A DNA stretch of 64,000 bases from Gibbula magus (lineage: Eukaryota > Mollusca > Gastropoda > Trochida > Trochidae), in the NCBI GenBank assembly GCA_936450465.1, contig OW388297.1, positions 50,944,630 to 51,008,629 of the forward strand. The letters are read 5' to 3'. The notes under the pieces were generated by a model. That model was not told the origin of the DNA. It did not search any database and saw only the letters and a list, made by a program, of their open reading frames with translations. Of this stretch, positions 25,901-34,828 are shown piece after piece (positions within the stretch are counted from its first letter, which is position 1; the number at the start of each line of letters is the position of its first letter). The position numbers and the translations under genes were made by a program.

Positions 25901-26259
25901 CTCCACATGAGTGATTCACGTGAAGGATAAAGTATCCACGTGAATCATTTAAGTGAAGTAGAGTGTCTCCGCTTGGAAGATTAATGTGAGTTCTTGTGAT
26001 TCATAGCAGGGAATTCCACGTTTTACTGAAACGTCAATTGCACTCCTATTTGAGATCGATTTACTTCCAGAAACACTTTTGCAAATATTGTTAACGCTAG
26101 TTCTTAGGTTCATGCAATCAGGGTATTGTAGAAGGGTAGCCAACACAAACACACTGGAGGAGCGGCATAATAAACCGTATGCAAATTAAGTATATAAATG
26201 AAGTAATACATACCTGAATATGCCAACACTAGTAAAGCCAAACCAGTAAGAGTATTCAT
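5674..26259 (-). CDS. Gene A: EGF-ZP domain membrane protein (10 coding exons, complete)
   Basis: Joining ten exons by GT-AG splice sites (26259-26214, 24789-24667, 22908-22780, 21963-21770, 18893-18757, 16180-16026, 14604-14520, 10914-10764, 8443-8323, 5903-5674) gives 1371 nt, an uninterrupted frame of 456 residues. Domain order: signal peptide 1-15; EGF-like module with six Cys at 22-52; second EGF-like module with six Cys at 64-95; ZP-N half with Cys 104, 134, 155, 190; ZP-C half with Cys 271, 291, 327, 332, 338, 343; RKKR site at 353-356; membrane span about 398-420; tail 421-456. ZP modules are known to polymerise into extracellular filaments after cleavage near the membrane. Here that implies a secreted or membrane-anchored coat or matrix protein in the secretory pathway; tissue and partner are unknown. 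Gene B is a tandem paralogue with the same intron phases. The family call is firm; a specific orthologue is not claimed. Confidence 0.93.
5904..7780. other. Gene A intron 9, proximal part, nothing recognised
   Basis: AT-rich intron sequence. I saw no repeat with clear ends, no exon-like frame and no RNA gene. Confidence 0.4.
7790..8310. mobile_element. F6 interspersed repeat with internal inverted repeats
   Basis: Contains TCTTGACTAATAC, ATGTTTATCTCACCGAG and GAGGTAGAAAG near 7800-7850, all repeated around 42720-42790, and a TTCTATTTATTA motif shared with 42850 and 43420. Further on it has TGACGTCA-like sites and runs of TTATTTCACT, matching 43540-43650. A nonautonomous transposon is likely; ends not resolved. 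Confidence 0.5.
8323..8443 (-). CDS. Gene A coding exon 9 (last ZP-C cysteine and furin-type site)
   Basis: A 121-nt exon (phase 0 in, 1 out; acceptor ACCAG, donor GTAGGT). It encodes LDCGADTGIGFGRKKRD: C343 is the final ZP cysteine and RKKR at 353-356 is a consensus furin-type cleavage site placed between the ZP domain and the membrane span, as in other ZP proteins. The region after the site is acidic and polar, corresponding to a propeptide that keeps the protein from premature polymerisation in known members. Confidence 0.92.
8495..8800 (-). mobile_element. F8 mariner-type MITE fragment
   Basis: TACACTGTCGGC with AAAAGAAAGGCC at 8496 is the terminal repeat of the complete element at 52306-52833, and the following 300 bp match that element in reverse complement (for example GAAATGAGACAAC, GAGCAACAATACAG). 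The other end is missing. Confidence 0.65.
9000..10050. other. Gene A intron 8, mostly unassigned
   Basis: The stretch 9170-9265 is richer in GC and holds GCATGCGATTTG twice (about 9217 and 9250) beside GTTTACACTGCGGCCG; it resembles the end of a Harbinger-type element but no inverted partner was found. The rest shows nothing. Confidence 0.25.
10110..10385 (-). mobile_element. tRNA-derived SINE, family SB
   Basis: On the minus strand: a tRNA-like head with B box GGGTTCGAACCCC, then a body containing TTGGGCATTGCACTCAG and CCCAGCTATAGAAATGGGTACC, then GCGCAATATAAGTACGC and an ATT microsatellite tail. The copy at 37205-37560 has the same order. Confidence 0.8.
10557..10645. repeat. Four 21-bp units with CRE-like TGACGTCAT palindromes
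   Basis: Units of about CATGCAACAATCGTTTGACGT repeat four times, so TGACGTCA occurs between units. TGACGTCA is the CREB/ATF binding palindrome, but here it arises from the repeat unit in a gene A intron (about 120 bp downstream of exon 8), so function is doubtful. Confidence 0.7.
10764..10914 (-). CDS. Gene A coding exon 8 (ZP-C core)
   Basis: A 151-nt exon (phase 2 in, 0 out; acceptor CTTCAG, donor GTAAGT). It holds the ZP-C signature: FGFKAFKF, then a strand ending in IICDVKVC, then GDC (C327, C332, C338), preceded by C291. The aromatic alternation F-x-F-x-x-F-x-F and the C-D-V-K-x-C motif are shared almost residue for residue with gene B. Confidence 0.93.
11365..11585. repeat. 36-bp tandem repeat
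   Basis: Five or six units of GAGTACGAATGTGAGAAAAG plus GTATTATAGAGTTAGA. It shades into the longer GA-rich minisatellite, and because 36 is a multiple of three it stays open in several frames. Confidence 0.85.
11590..14445. repeat. Large 28-bp minisatellite in gene A intron 7
   Basis: From about 11850 the unit TAAGAGAGATAGAAGGGGTA plus CCATAGAG (28 bp) repeats for some 2.6 kb, after a degenerate lead-in from 11590. Units come in GGTACC and GGTATC variants; a TTATAGAGATAG subtype dominates the first 500 bp and the TAAGAGAG subtype the rest. Several higher-order blocks recur (for example around 13430-13620 and 13705-13890). The open frames seen on the minus strand are translations of this satellite. 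Confidence 0.95.
14520..14604 (-). CDS. Gene A coding exon 7 (ZP-C, short)
   Basis: An 85-nt exon (phase 1 in, 2 out; acceptor TTTCAG, donor GTACAT, a weaker donor). It encodes FSDIRATTCGAYTVAD and following residues, with C271. The counterpart in gene B begins with the related FDAIRLVNC, which supports the boundaries. It sits about 75 bp from the edge of the large 28-bp minisatellite. Confidence 0.85.
14605..15300. other. Gene A intron 6, distal part, nothing recognised
   Basis: The plus-strand frame 14524-14841 overlaps exon 7 in antisense and lacks coding features. Some similarity to F2 (GTATTTCATATCTG, TTTTTCAGAATT) near 14940-15260 suggests an eroded F2 copy. Confidence 0.3.
15309..15530 (+). 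mobile_element. F4 repeat (GCGCT-rich), first copy
   Basis: A GC-richer block in AT-rich intron: GGGCCCCGTTCCATAACAGC, then alternating AGCGCT/GAGCGATT words, ending in CTCTCTTAAACACGGCC. The reverse complement of nearly the whole block is found at 58075-58295, so it is an interspersed element; many internal short palindromes (TAATCGCTAATTGAGCGATTA). Confidence 0.7.
16026..16180 (-). CDS. Gene A coding exon 6 (linker and start of ZP-C)
   Basis: A 155-nt exon (phase 2 in, 1 out; acceptor TTTTTAG, donor GTAAGA). It encodes residues about 211-261 without cysteines, with a VDLVDIETG segment and a LGDPVVVKLTL strand; the phrase G-D-x-V-x-L is common at the beginning of ZP-C. The frame reads on past the donor to 15967, but the shared phase with gene B and the join to exon 7 favour the donor. 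Confidence 0.87.
16420..17110. repeat. Repeated module in gene A intron 5, with F1 end fragment
   Basis: CCCTTCAGGTTGTTGATCC ... AACCTTTGTTCT ... AATCCCCTAGCG at 16440-16505 recurs as CCCTTCAGATTGCCGATCC ... AACCTCTGTTCT ... AATCCCCTAGCG at 16998-17075. Between them 16630-16700 is the left end of an F1 element (AAAGGGGCAGTAGCACG) followed by a poly-T run. Confidence 0.5.
17870..18500 (+). mobile_element. F7 repeat copy 1
   Basis: Shares a long stretch with 19806-20330: ACACATTTACAACAT, GTAGGGGTCATGTTGGTGTA, TTTCTTACCCCTGTCTACTT, AAATGCATCTCATTTC and CAAGTGAGTGTTATA, ending in CTTTTGCCCGGTAGTTTA. The left end is unclear. Confidence 0.65.
18757..18893 (-). CDS. Gene A coding exon 5 (ZP-N, second part)
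   Basis: A 137-nt exon (phase 0 in, 2 out; acceptor TTCAAG, donor GTAAGT). It encodes the end of ZP-N: a strand with HRGSNDYVQDSDELITIRC, where the last Cys is C190, the fourth ZP-N cysteine. The D-x-x-I-x-I-x-C ending is the usual ZP-N terminus. Confidence 0.9.
19103..19603. mobile_element. Inverted-repeat element F3 with TTAA ends
   Basis: Left end TTAAAGGTACATCCATAGTG and right end CAATGGATGCACCTTTAA are inverted repeats with TTAA at both junctions. About 500 bp with no coding content. Confidence 0.65.
19806..20330 (+). mobile_element. F7 repeat copy 2
   Basis: Left end near ACGTGCAAAAGAAAGTATTA at 19812 and right end near GTGAGTGTTATAATTTC at 20297 are inverted. The interior matches 18090-18500 closely and 26960-27400 in reverse complement. 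Confidence 0.65.
20975..21345 (+). mobile_element. Two head-to-tail F1-like right halves
   Basis: AACCATGTACATTCGTT ... CATTAGTAACAATTA ... GGTGCTACAACGCCTTTAA (to 21170) is followed by AACCATGCACATTCGTT ... CATTGGTAACACTTA ... GGTGCTACAGCACCTTTAA (to 21345). The ends relate to the 3590-3796 element. Confidence 0.55.
21770..21963 (-). CDS. Gene A coding exon 4 (ZP-N, first part)
   Basis: A 194-nt exon from CATCAG to GTAAGT, entering in phase 1 and leaving in phase 0. It begins at the first ZP-N cysteine (C104) and carries C134 and C155. The pattern of a Cys, a beta-rich segment ending GYLYAVG, then a Cys-Phe pair is that of the ZP-N fold. Confidence 0.9.
22033..22698. repeat. 330-bp tandem duplication with poly-C junctions
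   Basis: The block beginning CCCAGAAATTTAACC at 22033 is repeated from 22363 with only a few substitutions (for example CAGCTC against CAGATC). Each copy ends in a poly-C run (about 22349-22365 and 22677-22698). It lies in gene A intron 3. Confidence 0.95.
22780..22908 (-). CDS. Gene A coding exon 3 (second EGF-like module)
   Basis: A 129-nt symmetric phase 1-1 exon bounded by ATTACAG and GTAAGT. Cysteines at 64, 70, 75, 84, 86 and 95 follow the classical EGF spacing C-x5-C-x4-C-x8-C-x-C-x8-C, with the WTGxxC ending. The acceptor is immediately preceded on this strand by a TTA microsatellite (plus 22912-22947), an unusual polypyrimidine substitute. Confidence 0.92.
22912..22947. repeat. TAA microsatellite at the exon 3 acceptor
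   Basis: A dozen TAA units immediately upstream (minus-strand sense) of the exon 3 splice acceptor; length variation here would change the tract before the AG. Confidence 0.9.
22950..24140. other. Gene A intron 2, proximal part, nothing recognised
   Basis: No coding frame, RNA gene or bounded repeat seen. Sequence is AT-rich with a somewhat GC-richer patch at 23690-23830. Confidence 0.35.
24146..24515 (+). mobile_element. F1 inverted-repeat element
   Basis: TTAAAGGGGCAATAGCACG at the left and GTGCTACTATCCCTTTAA at the right, TTAA at both junctions; interior matches 4345-4670 (CATCTTATTACACAAACC, TATTGTGAACACA). Confidence 0.8.
24667..24789 (-). CDS. Gene A coding exon 2 (first EGF-like module)
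   Basis: Acceptor TATTTCAG and donor GTACGT frame 123 nt, phase 1 to phase 1. It encodes residues 16-56 with six cysteines (22, 29, 33, 40, 43, 52) in the spacing of a compact EGF or laminin-type EGF module, including the G-x-x-C ending. A symmetric 1-1 exon of this kind is typical of shuffled EGF modules. Confidence 0.88.
25205..25980. repeat. 33-bp minisatellite in gene A intron 1
   Basis: Unit GAGTGAGTCATGTAAAGGAT plus AAAGTCTCCACAT (33 bp), more than 20 degenerate units. As the unit is 11 codons, minus-strand frames keep an 11-residue repeat (MTHSCRDFILY); these open frames are satellite translations. Confidence 0.92.
26214..26259 (-). CDS. Gene A coding exon 1 (start codon, signal peptide)
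   Basis: ATG at 26259-26257 opens MNTLTGLALLVLAYS, a short polar start followed by a hydrophobic core, as in a signal peptide. The exon ends in TCAG before a GTATGT donor (phase 1). An acceptor-like TTTCAG lies only 8 nt upstream of the ATG (AG at 26269-26268), so the exon probably begins at 26267 and a noncoding leader exon lies further upstream, not identified. Confidence 0.88.
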
Positions 26260-26269
26260 GGTTAGATCT

Positions 26270-26950
26270 GAAATTAAATTGATTTTAGGTTAAACATTTT
26301 GGTATAGGTCTTGAATTCAATGCCTTATTCAAATGATCATTTGTATTTATATCATGCACAGGCTAATCAGTTAACAATTGGCTATAATTATTTTGGATTT
26401 TACAATGACTAGCCATTGGAAGGTTTTTATTTCTATGCCGGAAATAGTTTAAATTATTCACAGCGTGAGTGAAGGTGATAAATCAAATACTTTGGATATC
26501 TCTTTCAGTGAAGTCATTCATAAAAAATATTGTTTTAAATGTCGTTGACATGCTTAACTTTCAGAAACTTTTAATGAGTAAAAGAATCTCTGTATTAAAA
26601 AGACTTAGTAAATTTTGTAAAATTATAATGCAAATTGTAAAATCTTCCGGATAATCACGTATCCGCTTTCATTATGATTTATACTGTCATTTTGTCATTT
26701 TTGTTTCCTCGGCCTGAGCGTAATAAAGTTCTGTTCTGTTCTGACCATTTTCTGTTGTGCACTTTCAGCCAAAATTTGAATATTATTTTTAGTTCTATCA
26801 TTATTCTTATTCATCTTATCTTTAGGCTTATTATTAAAGTTTAACTGTATTCTTATTTTCATTCTTAAACCGCACTGATGCAAAAGACACTGCATGGACG
26901 TTACCATTGTATGCGATATAATTTTATTGACGTTACAATGAAAGTTTCCA
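26270..26950. other. Region upstream of gene A exon 1
   Basis: Expected to hold the leader intron or promoter of gene A. I saw no clear TATA or leader exon. The last part contains the left end of an F7 element. Confidence 0.3.
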
Positions 26951-26956
26951 TGATAA

Positions 26957-27412
26957 ACTCCCGGACAAAAGAAAGTACTCACCTCAGTTGGTTTTGATTT
27001 ATTCAAGTTTTAAAAGGAATCAGATGCATTTGACTATGGCACGATACAATAATACTTATTTGCAGTAGATTGAATGAATTAATTGGTGACTGTGGTTAAA
27101 TTTTAGTTTTATTGTAATTTAATGATGACGGGGGTAAGAAATTAAATTTACATCAGCATGACCCATATCATGTTTAAAATGTTGTAAATGTGTGCAGAAC
27201 TAGGCACATTTATTGATTTTCACATATAGTATATGCTATAATGTTTTCACATAAAATAGCTCTTATATGTAGATAACAGTGTGTATCATAAATATTTATG
27301 TTTGAAGAAATTTAAAATTTAGAATTTCATTTTTAAAAAAAGAAAAATTAGGAGTATTCTTTAACTCAACTGAGGTGAGTAATTTCTTTTGCCTGGCAGT
27401 TTATTTGCACTA
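26957..27412 (-). mobile_element. F7 repeat copy 3 with terminal inverted repeats
   Basis: TAAACTCCCGGACAAAAGAA followed by AGTACTCACCTCAGTTG at the left is inverted at the right as CAACTGAGGTGAGTAATTTC then TTTTGCCTGGCAGTTTA. TA at both junctions fits a Tc1/mariner-type duplication. This copy defines the F7 ends best. Confidence 0.75.
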
Positions 27413-27509
27413 ATTTAAGATTCGCATGTACATGTACATGCAGAGGAAAAAAAAATTCGGTACTCATTCAGGAGCAAAAAAGACATGATATTTCAAATTG
27501 CGAGCGATG

Positions 27510-27700
27510 CATACAACTGAACTAGAGTGAGATAAAGAGTTAAAGTTTTCAGAAGCAAAACTGAAGTTAAAATTTTAAAACAAGACCTGTTCCTATTTCT
27601 GAGAAACACGAGTTTTAAAAAAAAATCATCGTTTTCGAATCTCCTTTACAAGACGAGATAAATGTAAGAGAGACAGATTTAAGTCAAAGAAGGTACATGA
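27510..27700 (-). mobile_element. F2 fragment
   Basis: TTCCTATTTCTGAGAAACAC, then CGAATCTCC and AGAGAGACAG, match the minus-oriented F2 copy around 2090-2170. Truncated. Confidence 0.4.
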
Positions 27701-27946
27701 TGCCGATAACACCTTATACTAACATAATGATCATATTTCATAAATGTTACGTTAAAAACTAACATTCTGCCCAGAATGGCAATGTCAGCACCTCATGTGT
27801 TGTTTCAAAGATATACAATATTAAATATCATACCCTCGTGAATAAAATGACTCTGTTGCAAATATGGCATCGTTCATTTTGCCATGCCACTCGTTGTACA
27901 ATTGCTTTGTAAGAAAATATGACATTGGTTTATGTGTTGAAACATT

Positions 27947-28286
27947 TTAAAGGAGCAGTAGCACGTTTTTTGCAGATTTTTTTTTCTTTCAAATTTCCCA
28001 TTCATAATGATAGTTTATGTCATTTATATTTACTTTAGAGAGTAAATCATCTTATTACACAAACCAGTTATCCGTTGTGGTAATAACGGTGTTGCGTATA
28101 AAGCGAAAATTGCATGGTGGCCTTTTTATCGTGAACACATTTTATTATTTCGAATGTCAAAAACTATTCCCATGGCTTTACCGAACCATGTACATTCATT
28201 TTTTAACTTGATTCACCGAAGATAGAATGGTGCTTTACTATTAGTGATATTTTTTTTCAAAAAACATTTCATCAGTTTGCCCCTTT
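27947..28286 (+). mobile_element. F1 element, right end decayed
   Basis: TTAAAGGAGCAGTAGCACG at the left; interior and internal open frame as in the other copies (LRIKRKLHGG). The right inverted end is reduced to GCCCCTTTC. Confidence 0.7.
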
Positions 28287-28365
28287 CATTTCCTTGGCGT
28301 ACTGACAACATGTTTATTCATACAATAATTTGTTTTCTTCAAATACTTTTATTCACATGAGTAGG

Positions 28366-28566
28366 TACATTCACACAAGATTGTCCCAATATTGTACATA
28401 CATTATGGCAGATTACACAGGGTTCACAATTCGAGTTTGACATGTCAATTGATTAAATTCTGCAATAGTACATTCACATAAAATTTTCATTATATTGTAC
28501 ATACTTTGTGGCAGATTGCGAAAGATTCACATATTGGAGTTTGAATTGAATAAATTCTGCAATGGA
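28366..28566. repeat. Two diverged ~100-bp tandem units
   Basis: TACATTCACACAAGATT ... AAATTCTGCAATAG (28366-28468) is followed by TACATTCACATAAAATT ... AAATTCTGCAATGG (28469-28566). Confidence 0.7.
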
Positions 28567-28569
28567 AAC

Positions 28570-29700
28570 CATTTTCTTGTAAATTAATTTGGTTGGTTTT
28601 TCATTCTTGCAATATATTTCCCAACTTGAAAAATACCTTTCAATGTGACAATGAATGTTTCATGACAATGACAATGGTTCATTTCTAATACAACTTATAT
28701 AAATGTGTCTCTTTCCAGCTAGAAGAATATGATTCAGCAGCTTGAAATTTGCAGTCTCTTGAATGCCGAATAAAATGGTTTTAAGGCTTCATACACTATT
28801 TTATTACACATTACGTCGATAAAAATATCTTATTTATTTGATTGCTATTATTCATAAATTCTAAAGGTAAATGGTGTAAATAAAGCATTTTTAAATAACG
28901 ATTACAATACAACATGTGTCTTGTAACAGATATAACAAAAGCAATCTACCTCTGATGTATGAAGTATGAAATCGACTTTTTTTCTGCAGCAGTATAATGT
29001 TTTCCTCTGGGAAAAACTGTTTCGTACTGAAAGTTTGTTCATCTGCTTGTGTACCTTGGTGCAAATATCATGTAAATTGACGTTCATTGTAACATCAATA
29101 AAATCATACAACAAACAATGACAGTGAATCATCATATAACCATGTGTAAACAAATCCATATCTTGTGACCGTCAATGCATTGGTGCATGTTTATGAAATT
29201 TGCATAATGAAATAGACGGAAGGGGTCAAATTTTTTAATTCAAATTTAATTAAGTTTCAAAGAATGACTTACAGTGTAATGAGAACAACTTCAACACAAA
29301 TACATTTAATGAGTATAAGAGGACACACTATGATGTACGTTACACCCAAATTATCAATTATTGTATATTTTACAGAAGAAAATAAATACTGCACTTCTGA
29401 AAATATTGACCCTGATCACTTCAAAGAGCTGCCAAAACTATAACTGTTTACTATGAGATACCAAGTCAGATTATGTTATGGAACACTAAATTGTCTTCTT
29501 ATGATGCAAAGCTGCAAGATGATCGGTCTGGTTTTCGCTTTGATACGATGCTTCAAAGACATGCCTAATTATATGATATTTGCACTAAAATAAACAAGTA
29601 GGTGAACAAACTTTCGGTACGCAGCTGTATAGCTTTTTATGTCACAAAGTATATATCAGCGCGTTAAATAGGTAAGTCGAACAATAATAGATAAGTTTAG
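28570..29700. other. Intergenic, nothing recognised
   Basis: AT-rich. The minus-strand frame 28902-29159 has no recognisable domain and no splice context; I do not call it a gene. Confidence 0.4.
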
Positions 29701-29704
29701 TTTC

Positions 29705-30010
29705 GAATTGCTCACTGGTTAGCACTCTCGGCTTTTGGTCAAGAGATCCGGGATTCGAATCCCGCTAGGGGCTCGGCAAATGCGTATGCTGTGGAGAACT
29801 GTTCTACATGCAGTAAGGTTTGATTGCAATGCTGCACTGAACTTCAGCGCAGTATCACCTATGGTTCTCTAGTTGCACTCAATGCTCGCAGGTTTCACCG
29901 CAATGCATAGCCACCAGGCGTTGCGGGATGTCTCTTTATAATATCCTAGCAGCCGTTACATGAGTGAAATTATCTTGAAGGCGTCTTTAAATCTCAACTC
30001 TAACTCACCC
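29705..30010 (+). mobile_element. tRNA-derived SINE, family SA
   Basis: tRNA-like head (CACTGGTTAGCACTCTCGGC, then B box GGGATTCGAATCCCG), then GCAGTAAGGTTTG, GCTCGCAGGTTTCACCGCAA, TGCATAGC and GGCGTTGCGGGAT, ending with CTTGAAGGCGTCTTTAAA. Same order at 48145-48405. Confidence 0.85.
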
Positions 30011-30719
30011 CATCCCCTTCAATCATAAACGATTAGTTTTATTTTCTATTGAAGCGGACGTAAAATGTGCAATTTCGGGTAGCTAGAAATCCACATATGT
30101 TTAGATTAAAATCGATAAGATAATTATTTGTATGACATTTGATAGTTTATTATATTTTGTTTTATTTGCATGATTATTACTTTTTGTGGTACATGTAAAT
30201 TACAGTTTCAGATTGCACAGTAAAGATATACACATTTTTGCGAAAGTTGGTATTATAATAAAGTAGCAATAACAGAGTACACCAACAGTAGGCTAATTAC
30301 AATATATATCAATATATATCAATGTTTAATCAAGCTCATAGAATGGGTTACAAGTTTGCGGGATTTCCGTTAAAGTCATATGGAGAGAAACGGAGCATAT
30401 ATAAAACCCTGGGTAATCGAGGATGCGTTAAAGTGAAAGAAAGATATATGAACATGAACACGTAAGTCTCTCAAAAGTAAATGGCATTTTGACCAGAATG
30501 TCATAAATCTGTTGTAGTTGCCAATTGAGTCAGCATCACATTTGTAAATATTTTAAACTTTCTTAATTTTATTCTTAATATCTTAAAATTCTTAATATAA
30601 CTTATGTTTGGTTTCAGTCCTCTTGACTTTGTTTTCAACATTGTATATTCTATCATGTTCATGTGAATTCAAGAGACTATCAAGAGTATTTCACTTATAT
30701 CGCGGCTGTTAGTATTAAT

Positions 30720-30957
30720 GCAGAGAGAAAGCCCGCAACGCCATGTATCTATGCATTGCGATGAAACCTGCGAGCATCGACTGGAACTAGCGATTACTAG
30801 CGAACTATGACTGGTACTGCGCTGAGATTCAGTGTAGTATTGCACCTATACCTGCGTGTGGAACTGCAGACAAAGTTGCCGTGCCCCTGGCGGGATTCGA
30901 ACCCCGTACCACTTGATTTGAAGCCGAACGCCCTAACCACTGCGCTATCCCGCCCCT
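30720..30957 (-). mobile_element. tRNA-derived SINE, family SA, minus copy, tail truncated
   Basis: On the minus strand: GCGGGATAGCGCAGTGGTTA, B box GGGGTTCGAATCCCG, CACGGCAACTTTGTCTGCAG, GCTCGCAGGTTTCATCGCAA. The 3' tail beyond GCGTTGCGGGC is missing. Confidence 0.85.
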
Positions 30958-30959
30958 AT

Positions 30960-33900
30960 CATGTTCAGTACTTGTATTCTGTGTTCCCGATATCCAGGGT
31001 AGGTTTCCTTTTTGATAAGTTTATGTTTTCTCGTGCATGTGTCTCTATCCTTTTCTTATCCTTTTCATAATGTTAATTGCAGGACAATAGCACAACATTC
31101 CTCACAGAAGATTCATCTATCTAATCTGCATCTTATGTAGTAGTTAATTCGTCGGGAGAGTAAATGAAAAGTTAACAAAGCAATGTTAAATCCAATGTCA
31201 TGTGTGTCCATTTTACCAAGTGAAATCTGTTGTGTCTGTATGCATAAACCTGTCATTTAACGTGATAAGTTAAGGAATATTTATTCGACCCAAAAGCAAT
31301 CCTTATATTTAAATACAAGATATTTTCATTATAATGTAACAAATGGAAATCCGTTATCACTAGTACTGTAGTTGATGTTCTTTTCATTTATGTACACTTA
31401 CTGTATTTATAAATTAGCAAATTAACAGACAAATTGAATTGATATATACGAATAAAAAATGGTAAAATATATAAACCGATTATCCGTAAACTGTAAACAT
31501 AACCAGTAGCAAACTCCAATGTCAAAATTTATCAACCAGTCATGCATCACTGGAGCGCACCACTTACGTCACGTGTCTGATATAACTGGTTTGTGGAATT
31601 TGCAAAACCGGTTTGTGTTTGGCTTGGTTGCTAGGGAAAACAATGCGTCGCAAATGCTTGTCTAATAGCAGATTTAAGTTGATGGAACAATGTTTTATAG
31701 AAGAGTAAAAATAACATGGAAAAAAATTATTAATTAATTCCTGATACATATAATAATTTTAATACTGTAAAATTGTATCATTATGTTATTCAAACTTTTC
31801 AAAAACAGTAACAGCCTTTCAGATGATCATATTATTTACAGTTTAAGCATACTTATTTGCGTTTTATACATCGCATAACTTACCCAGGTAAAATGACGTT
31901 CTGCAAATTTTATTTTCAACATGTATCTTTGGTTTTATCACAAACATGACTTTGATACACATGACTTTAAGCTTCATATTCACATCGGTATATTTAAATA
32001 ATTTAATTCTAATTATGCGTTTTGTAAATCAATTGATAAATTATCTTCTCTATAAAACCAATATATAACGGAAAACGATTTCAATATCCATTGCCACCTA
32101 GCAATAGTAAGTTGATGTGTAGTGTACATACATATAAAGATCAATACACAGGCTTAAATTAATAATACGATTTTGGTTTCAGCCTTTCAATTTGGTCTGT
32201 TCGATATCCGAGAGAAGAGAGTAATGTGGTACATGGGTGAGAACATCGCATTGTCAGACGAAATAATCACACATTGTATATTCATGAATTAAGTGATTAC
32301 TGTAATTATTTTGAAATCAATTCACCAAATGCCTTCTCTGTACACTGTTGAATTAAGTAATGTTAGTGAGATAAGAACGTTTTGTTAATTGCGAACATCA
32401 TACTCTTTGTTTTACATTGCATAACGTTTATTGCAACCGACTCTTGCAGGTTTCACAACAATGCATAGCCATATTTCTGTTGCGGGATTTTTTCCTGTAA
32501 TAACACTGGCTGTCTGTACAAATGATCCACTAGAATGATACCTTTAACCTCAACTAATCCTACAATAAGTACGGCGTTACCATAGTATATATGCTGGCTT
32601 TTTTCATGGCATTTTTCACTCAGAAAACCCTGTGGGGTCGTTGTTTTTTCACTCAGAAAACCCTATGAATAATAGCATAAGCTACACCTAATGCGAAATA
32701 TAACTGCCAATTGCTCATTTAGTTGTAAATAGTGAATTAAACAAAATGATAACAGGGCAGGATGTTATACATGTCATGGCTCATTATATAAAACGGTCAC
32801 CGTGTTAAGAATAAATGTCGTCACTATGAAAAAAGTCCTTAAATATTGTTAATAAAATTGTATACATGATATCACATACCATACGAAAGAGTAGTTGAAA
32901 TAAAACACATGGCGCTAAAATTCCTGTAATCTGAGCCAAAATCTATTTTCAGATGGAATGAAAACAGCTACAATAGTGTTTAGTGCTCTATCAGAGATTT
33001 ACAACAGATAATTAGAAATATGAATGTAATGAAGTAACGCAAGCATCAAGTTACCTCCCTTATATTAGAATCATTCTGCCATAATGTGTAATAGATAACA
33101 CATAGAATCAGACACAACCGTAAAATAATCAGGTGAAATTATCAAAATGGAAATATACAGTGAGGCGAGGTGTCATGTTGCAAGTTCACGAACTACATAT
33201 TTAATACATGCTTATCCACGTCTAAGTAACTCCTGCATATATAGAACAAGCCTACCTTTGTCGTCGCTGTTAGAATAAAGCCGGTAATTCAGAGGGGACG
33301 GATTGAGCTACCCTGCCACAGTCCACAGCTGCGAATTTGATACCCGGCACGACTTTATATACCCCGATATCAAATGTACTTAAAATAACTTCATGCAAAC
33401 ACGTTTCCCCACCCCTACCATTGTTATGCATGTCATATCATCACCTATTAATGCAGGCAATAGAATCGTAAGAAACCTGAATATAAATTAATATTGTTGG
33501 GTCCTTGGATTTATCGAAAATCAATAGAGGCTGATTTCATTGGTTCAATCGATTTGTTATTATCTCCGATTGGGTAACGCTGTCGCGAAAGCAGAATGCT
33601 GTCTCTGATAGGTTGTTGCATTATACAACGGCATGCTATGTTTCTTCGAAAACACTGTGTCTTTGGTAACACCTTTAATTTGTTTTGCTTAACTGTCAAC
33701 AATAAACAAACAACTGAAATTTGAATTACGTTTCAACTGTATGGACTTGGCGTATGGTATTGTAAAACGTGATAAACAATTGAACATAAAAGTGCTTATA
33801 TTATTCAAATCTTAAAAAATAAAAAAAAATTGTGTATTAAGACAAAAACATGTCATTCGTCGAAATTAACGATGATATAACATACACAACCATACTAAAC

Positions 33901-34490
33901 AGAATAATGAAATACATGAATGAATAAATTAGTTGAGCCTTAAAGGGGATTTTGGAGTGTATTAACCAATAAAAAGAACTTATTTATGAAATGAGAGAGA
34001 GAGGGAGAAGGAAAGAACGACAGACACAGACACAGAAAGAGAGACAGGGAAATATACATAAACAGACAAAGAACAGACATACAACTACCTAAGGTAAGGG
34101 TAGATTCGAAGACAGATTCATCATCAGAGATAGCAACTGAAGCAAATCGTAGAGTGTCACAGACAAGATTAAAAATGAAACACTATTTGTGAGCAAACAG
34201 ACACACAGGTATAAGATCTTTTAATGCACACCACCAATATTCAATTGAGCAGGCCCCTACATGTTAAAAACATACAAAGACGCAAGTGCAGATCCATTAA
34301 TTTTTGTAATCACATAAACATGAGAATTCAATTATAACGTTATACCACAGAAGGGTAGATAGAATACAACACTATGGGGGATTTACACATGTACGTAGAA
34401 AAGGATATGGTTTTCGATGATCCCAATAATTGATACTTTCAGTATAAATCTCAATACTTGTGAACGCATGTAAACAGTTTAAAAACGTAG
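30960..34490. other. Intergenic, few landmarks
   Basis: A short SA SINE fragment at 32445-32490 (CTTGCAGGTTTCACAACAAT, GTTGCGGGATT), a duplicated TTTTTCACTCAGAAAACCCT at 32615 and 32645, and a GA-rich tract at 33990-34085. No gene supported. Confidence 0.45.
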
Positions 34491-34493
34491 TGT

Positions 34494-34828
34494 TAAAAGG
34501 GGCTATAGCACGTTTTATTTTTCAAATTTCCCATTCATAATGATAGTTTATGTCATTCATATTTACTTTAAAGGGTAAAACATCTTATTACACAAACCAA
34601 TTATCCGTAGTGACAATAACGGTGTTGCGTATAAAGTAAAACTTTTAATGTGAAGAAATTTTAATATTTAGATTTACAAATACTATTCCCATGGCCTTAC
34701 CGAACCATGAACACTCAGTTTTAACTTGATTTTCCGAAGAGAGAATGGTGTTTTGCTATTAATGACATTATTTTTCAAATACATTTCATCAATTTATTTG
34801 AGCGAAAAACGTGCAACCGCCCCTTTAA
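34494..34828 (+). mobile_element. F1 inverted-repeat element
   Basis: TTAAAAGGGGCTATAGCACG at the left, CGTGCAACCGCCCCTTTAA at the right; interior as in other F1 copies with an internal deletion near 34640. Confidence 0.78.

Noticed and set aside
25205..25980. CRISPR-like evenly spaced repeats (also 11850-14445, 35600-36660)
   Set aside because: Units are contiguous and degenerate without unique spacers; eukaryotic minisatellites.
29705..29770. tRNA gene candidates with clear B boxes (also 10335, 30900, 37240, 48160)
   Set aside because: Each is followed by the shared SA or SB body and tail, and the cloverleaf is imperfect; they are SINE heads.
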